Below, in pieces: positions 6,382-8,690 of a stretch of DNA of 8,690 nucleotides. Position numbers and translations under genes: made by a program. Every line of letters starts with the position of its first letter. Within the stretch, counting starts at the first letter, position 1. The notes beneath the pieces are model-generated. The model had not been told where the DNA came from, made no database searches, and was given only the letters and a program-made list of their open reading frames with translations. Source of the stretch: Bacteroides sp. CAG:927 (GTDB taxonomy: Bacteria; Bacteroidota; Bacteroidia; Bacteroidales; Muribaculaceae); the NCBI GenBank assembly GCA_000431155.1, contig HF985658.1, forward strand, positions 54,353-63,042. Direction: 5' to 3'.

Positions 6382-8586
6382 TCAGAAGAGGCTCCAGCTT
6401 ACGGTGAGGCCTGCCATGACAATAGATACCATTGACATGAGTTTTATAAGTATGTTGAGGCTCGGGCCGGATGTGTCTTTGAACGGGTCACCGACGGTGT
6501 CACCAACCACAGTGGCTTTGTGAGTTTCACTGCCCTTGCCACCGAAATTACCTTCTTCCACATATTTCTTGGCGTTGTCCCATGCGCCGCCGGAATTGGC
6601 CATAAAGATAGCCAGAACGAAACCTGCGCTAAGGCCGCCGACAAGAAGACCAATCACGCCGGGGACACCGAATATGAGTCCGGTAACAATGGGAGCTATG
6701 ATGGCGAGAACGGAGGGGAACACCATTTCTTTCTGAGCACCCTTGGTGGAAATCTGCACGCAGCGGGCATAATCGGGTTCGGCGTCGCCGGTGAGGATGC
6801 CCTTGATGGTACGGAACTGACGACGCACCTCATCAACCATGTGACTTGCTGCACGCCCCACGGCATTCATTGTCAGACCGCAGAAAAGGAATGCCATCAT
6901 GGCACCGATGAACATGCCTGACAATACTTTGGGACTCATGAGATTGACTTCATAAAAAGCCATGAAATCGGTAAATGATGCCTCGTGAATGTTCACGACA
7001 TTATCGCCAATCTGTATCATGGTTTCGCCCAGACGATTGAGACCAATACGGATTTCCTCAATATATGAAGCAAGGAGCGCCAAACCGGTAAGGGCTGCTG
7101 AACCGATAGCAAAACCTTTGCCGGTAGCCGCTGTAGTATTGCCGAGCGAGTCAAGAGCATCGGTGCGTTTGCGCACATCCTCGCCTAAGCCGCTCATCTC
7201 GGCGTTTCCGCCGGCATTGTCTGCAATCGGGCCATAAGCATCGGTGGCAAGTGTTATGCCAAGAGTGGAGAGCATGCCTACAGCAGCAATACCTATTCCG
7301 TAAAGACCCATGGCAACATTAGTGAAATCAAATCCTGAGGCAAACCAATAGCTGAGTATGATGCCCACAACCACAGCAAGCACAGGCACAGCAGTGGAAA
7401 TCATGCCGAGTCCCACGCCGGAAATGATAACGGTGGCAGGACCGGTAGTACCGCTTTCAGCAAGTTTTTTTGTGGGCTTGTAGGACTGTGAGGTATAGTA
7501 CTCAGTGCTACGGCCAATTATTATGCCGACAAGAAGGCCCACTACGACGGCGCATCCAACCAAAGCCCAATTCTGAAGCTGAAGCAGCCACAGGATAAGG
7601 AAAGTTGCGCCTACTATGAGTATGGAACTGAGATTAGTGCCGAGAGAAAGCGAGCCGAGAAGGTCCTTCATGGTGGCATTCTCTTTAGTGCGCACACAGA
7701 AGATACCAATTATGGAAAGAAGAATGCCTACGGCAGCAATAAGCATGGGAGCAAGAACAGCCTTAAGCTGCATGTTCACATCACCCTGCACCAGATATGC
7801 GGCAGCTCCGAGAGCCGAAGTTGCAAGAATGGATCCGCAATATGACTCGTAAAGGTCAGCACCCATGCCGGCCACATCACCTACATTGTCACCCACATTG
7901 TCGGCAATAGTGGCGGGGTTGCGCGGGTCATCTTCCGGGATGCCGGCTTCAACCTTACCGACAAGGTCAGCACCCACATCGGCAGCCTTGGTGTAAATGC
8001 CACCGCCTACACGCGCAAACAAAGCCTGCGTGCTTGCACCCATGCCGAATGTAAGCATGGTAGTGGTAATCATGCACAAACGTGCTCCGGCAGCCTCTCC
8101 TTCAGGAAGCTCTATAAGCCAATCCAAAAGCAGATACCAGAAAGAGATATCAAATAGCCCAAGGCCCACAACTACCAATCCCATTACTGCACCCGAACGG
8201 AATGCGATACGGAGACCGCCGTTGAGCGATGTGCGTGCCGCATTGGCTGTGCGTGCTGATGCATAGGTGGCTGTTTTCATGCCGAGGAAACCCGACAGTC
8301 CGGAGAAGAAACCACCGGTGAGGAATGCGACAGGGACCCAATGATTTTGCAAATCAAATCCGTACGCCATTACAGAAAAGAGCACTACAAGACACAGGAA
8401 TACGATGCCGACAATCTTGTACTGCTGCTTAAGGTAGGACATGGCCCCATTGCGCACGTGGCGGGCAATGGTTTTCATTCTGTCGGTGCCTTCGCTTTCA
8501 CGCATCATGCCTTTATAAAAATACCATGCAAGCAAAAGCGCAATGACTGAAGACACCGGAACGAGCCAGAACAAAGCTTTTTCCAT
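6382..8586 (-). CDS. hppA: K+-dependent ion-pumping membrane pyrophosphatase
   Basis: A complete 734-residue inner-membrane pyrophosphatase with about 16 transmembrane segments. It couples hydrolysis of pyrophosphate to export of Na+ and/or H+. The catalytic core is intact: GGGIYTKAADVGADLVGKVE at 194-213, DDPRNPATIADNVGDNVGDV at 219-238, ATDAYGPIADNAGGNAEM at 447-464 and GDTVGDPFKDTSGPSLN at 695-711. GNTTAATGKG at 482-491 has Ala486 and Gly489 where K+-independent enzymes have Lys and Thr, so K+ dependence is expected. Asp244 and Glu247 (GADLYESY) match the TM6 gate residues of Na+-pumping enzymes. Thr90, Phe94, Asp146 and Met177 fit the signature that I recall for the dual Na+,H+ subfamily described in gut bacteria such as Bacteroides vulgatus. 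The start ATG at 8586 leads directly into TM1. The gene converges on the receptor gene and appears monocistronic. Confidence 0.96.
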   Translation of the reverse strand: MEKALFWLVPVSSVIALLLAWYFYKGMMRESEGTDRMKTIARHVRNGAMSYLKQQYKIVGIVFLCLVVLFSVMAYGFDLQNHWVPVAFLTGGFFSGLSGFLGMKTATYASARTANAARTSLNGGLRIAFRSGAVMGLVVVGLGLFDISFWYLLLDWLIELPEGEAAGARLCMITTTMLTFGMGASTQALFARVGGGIYTKAADVGADLVGKVEAGIPEDDPRNPATIADNVGDNVGDVAGMGADLYESYCGSILATSALGAAAYLVQGDVNMQLKAVLAPMLIAAVGILLSIIGIFCVRTKENATMKDLLGSLSLGTNLSSILIVGATFLILWLLQLQNWALVGCAVVVGLLVGIIIGRSTEYYTSQSYKPTKKLAESGTTGPATVIISGVGLGMISTAVPVLAVVVGIILSYWFASGFDFTNVAMGLYGIGIAAVGMLSTLGITLATDAYGPIADNAGGNAEMSGLGEDVRKRTDALDSLGNTTAATGKGFAIGSAALTGLALLASYIEEIRIGLNRLGETMIQIGDNVVNIHEASFTDFMAFYEVNLMSPKVLSGMFIGAMMAFLFCGLTMNAVGRAASHMVDEVRRQFRTIKGILTGDAEPDYARCVQISTKGAQKEMVFPSVLAIIAPIVTGLIFGVPGVIGLLVGGLSAGFVLAIFMANSGGAWDNAKKYVEEGNFGGKGSETHKATVVGDTVGDPFKDTSGPSLNILIKLMSMVSIVMAGLTVSWSLF

Positions 8587-8690
8587 TAAACAATCTTGAT
8601 TTAAGGGTTAAACATATATATTAAATTGAATCTATATAATTCATGGTATGTACAGTCAATAGTTCGTTAAAAATTTGATTATAGGCTAAG
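8587..8690 (-). promoter_or_regulatory. hppA upstream region with weak promoter candidates
   Basis: This AT-rich 104-base stretch holds no coding frame that I can support. Reading toward hppA there are two candidates. TATGTTTA (8609-8616) is one base off TAnnTTTG and 22 bases from the ATG, but lacks a TTTG box upstream. TTGACT (8654-8659) and TATAGA (8631-8636), spaced 17 bases apart, resemble an E. coli-type sigma-70 promoter, which is not the usual Bacteroidetes form. The evidence does not decide between them. The gene to the right is outside the window. Confidence 0.35.

Noticed and set aside
6520..6921. A 133-codon plus-strand frame, rich in His and Gly, opposite hppA
   Set aside because: It is antisense to conserved catalytic segments of the pyrophosphatase; its composition is explained by the complement of those codons.

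Overview
The window looks like chromosomal DNA from a Bacteroidales gut bacterium. A Muribaculaceae or Bacteroides relative is an inference from protein style; no rRNA or marker comparison was possible. Supporting signs are Bacteroidetes-type -7 promoter elements (TAnnTTTG, three times as TATCTTTG), A-rich leaders in place of strong Shine-Dalgarno sites, a SusC-like outer-membrane receptor with an N-terminal carboxypeptidase-regulatory-like domain, and a gut-type membrane pyrophosphatase. No tRNA, rRNA, CRISPR array, insertion sequence or phage gene was seen.

Layout: (1) bases 1-249 are the 3' end of endonuclease IV (nfo), followed 45 bases later by a 450-residue MFS sugar transporter of the GPH/SLC45 type. 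(2) Bases 1648-1942 form a regulatory leader: a promoter, a 29-codon leader peptide with three consecutive Trp codons, and a terminator-like hairpin. It leads into trpB (1943-3145). This has the architecture of a ribosome-mediated tryptophan attenuator. No other trp gene follows trpB here. (3) A Fur-family repressor, probably Zur-like, starts at 3325, and an 822-residue TonB-dependent outer-membrane receptor with a His-rich C-terminal tail starts at 3849. The 98 bases between them hold two palindromes one helical turn apart, just upstream of a TATCTTTG element. Together they suggest a metal-responsive uptake unit, zinc being the best guess. (4) On the opposite strand, converging on the receptor gene across a shared inverted repeat, lies hppA, a K+-dependent ion-pumping membrane pyrophosphatase. 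Its residues fit the dual Na+/H+ subfamily.

The genes are mostly ordinary housekeeping and transport functions. The parts most worth a second look are the trp leader in front of an orphan trpB, the repressor/operator/receptor cassette with its His tail, and the near-leaderless start of the repressor.
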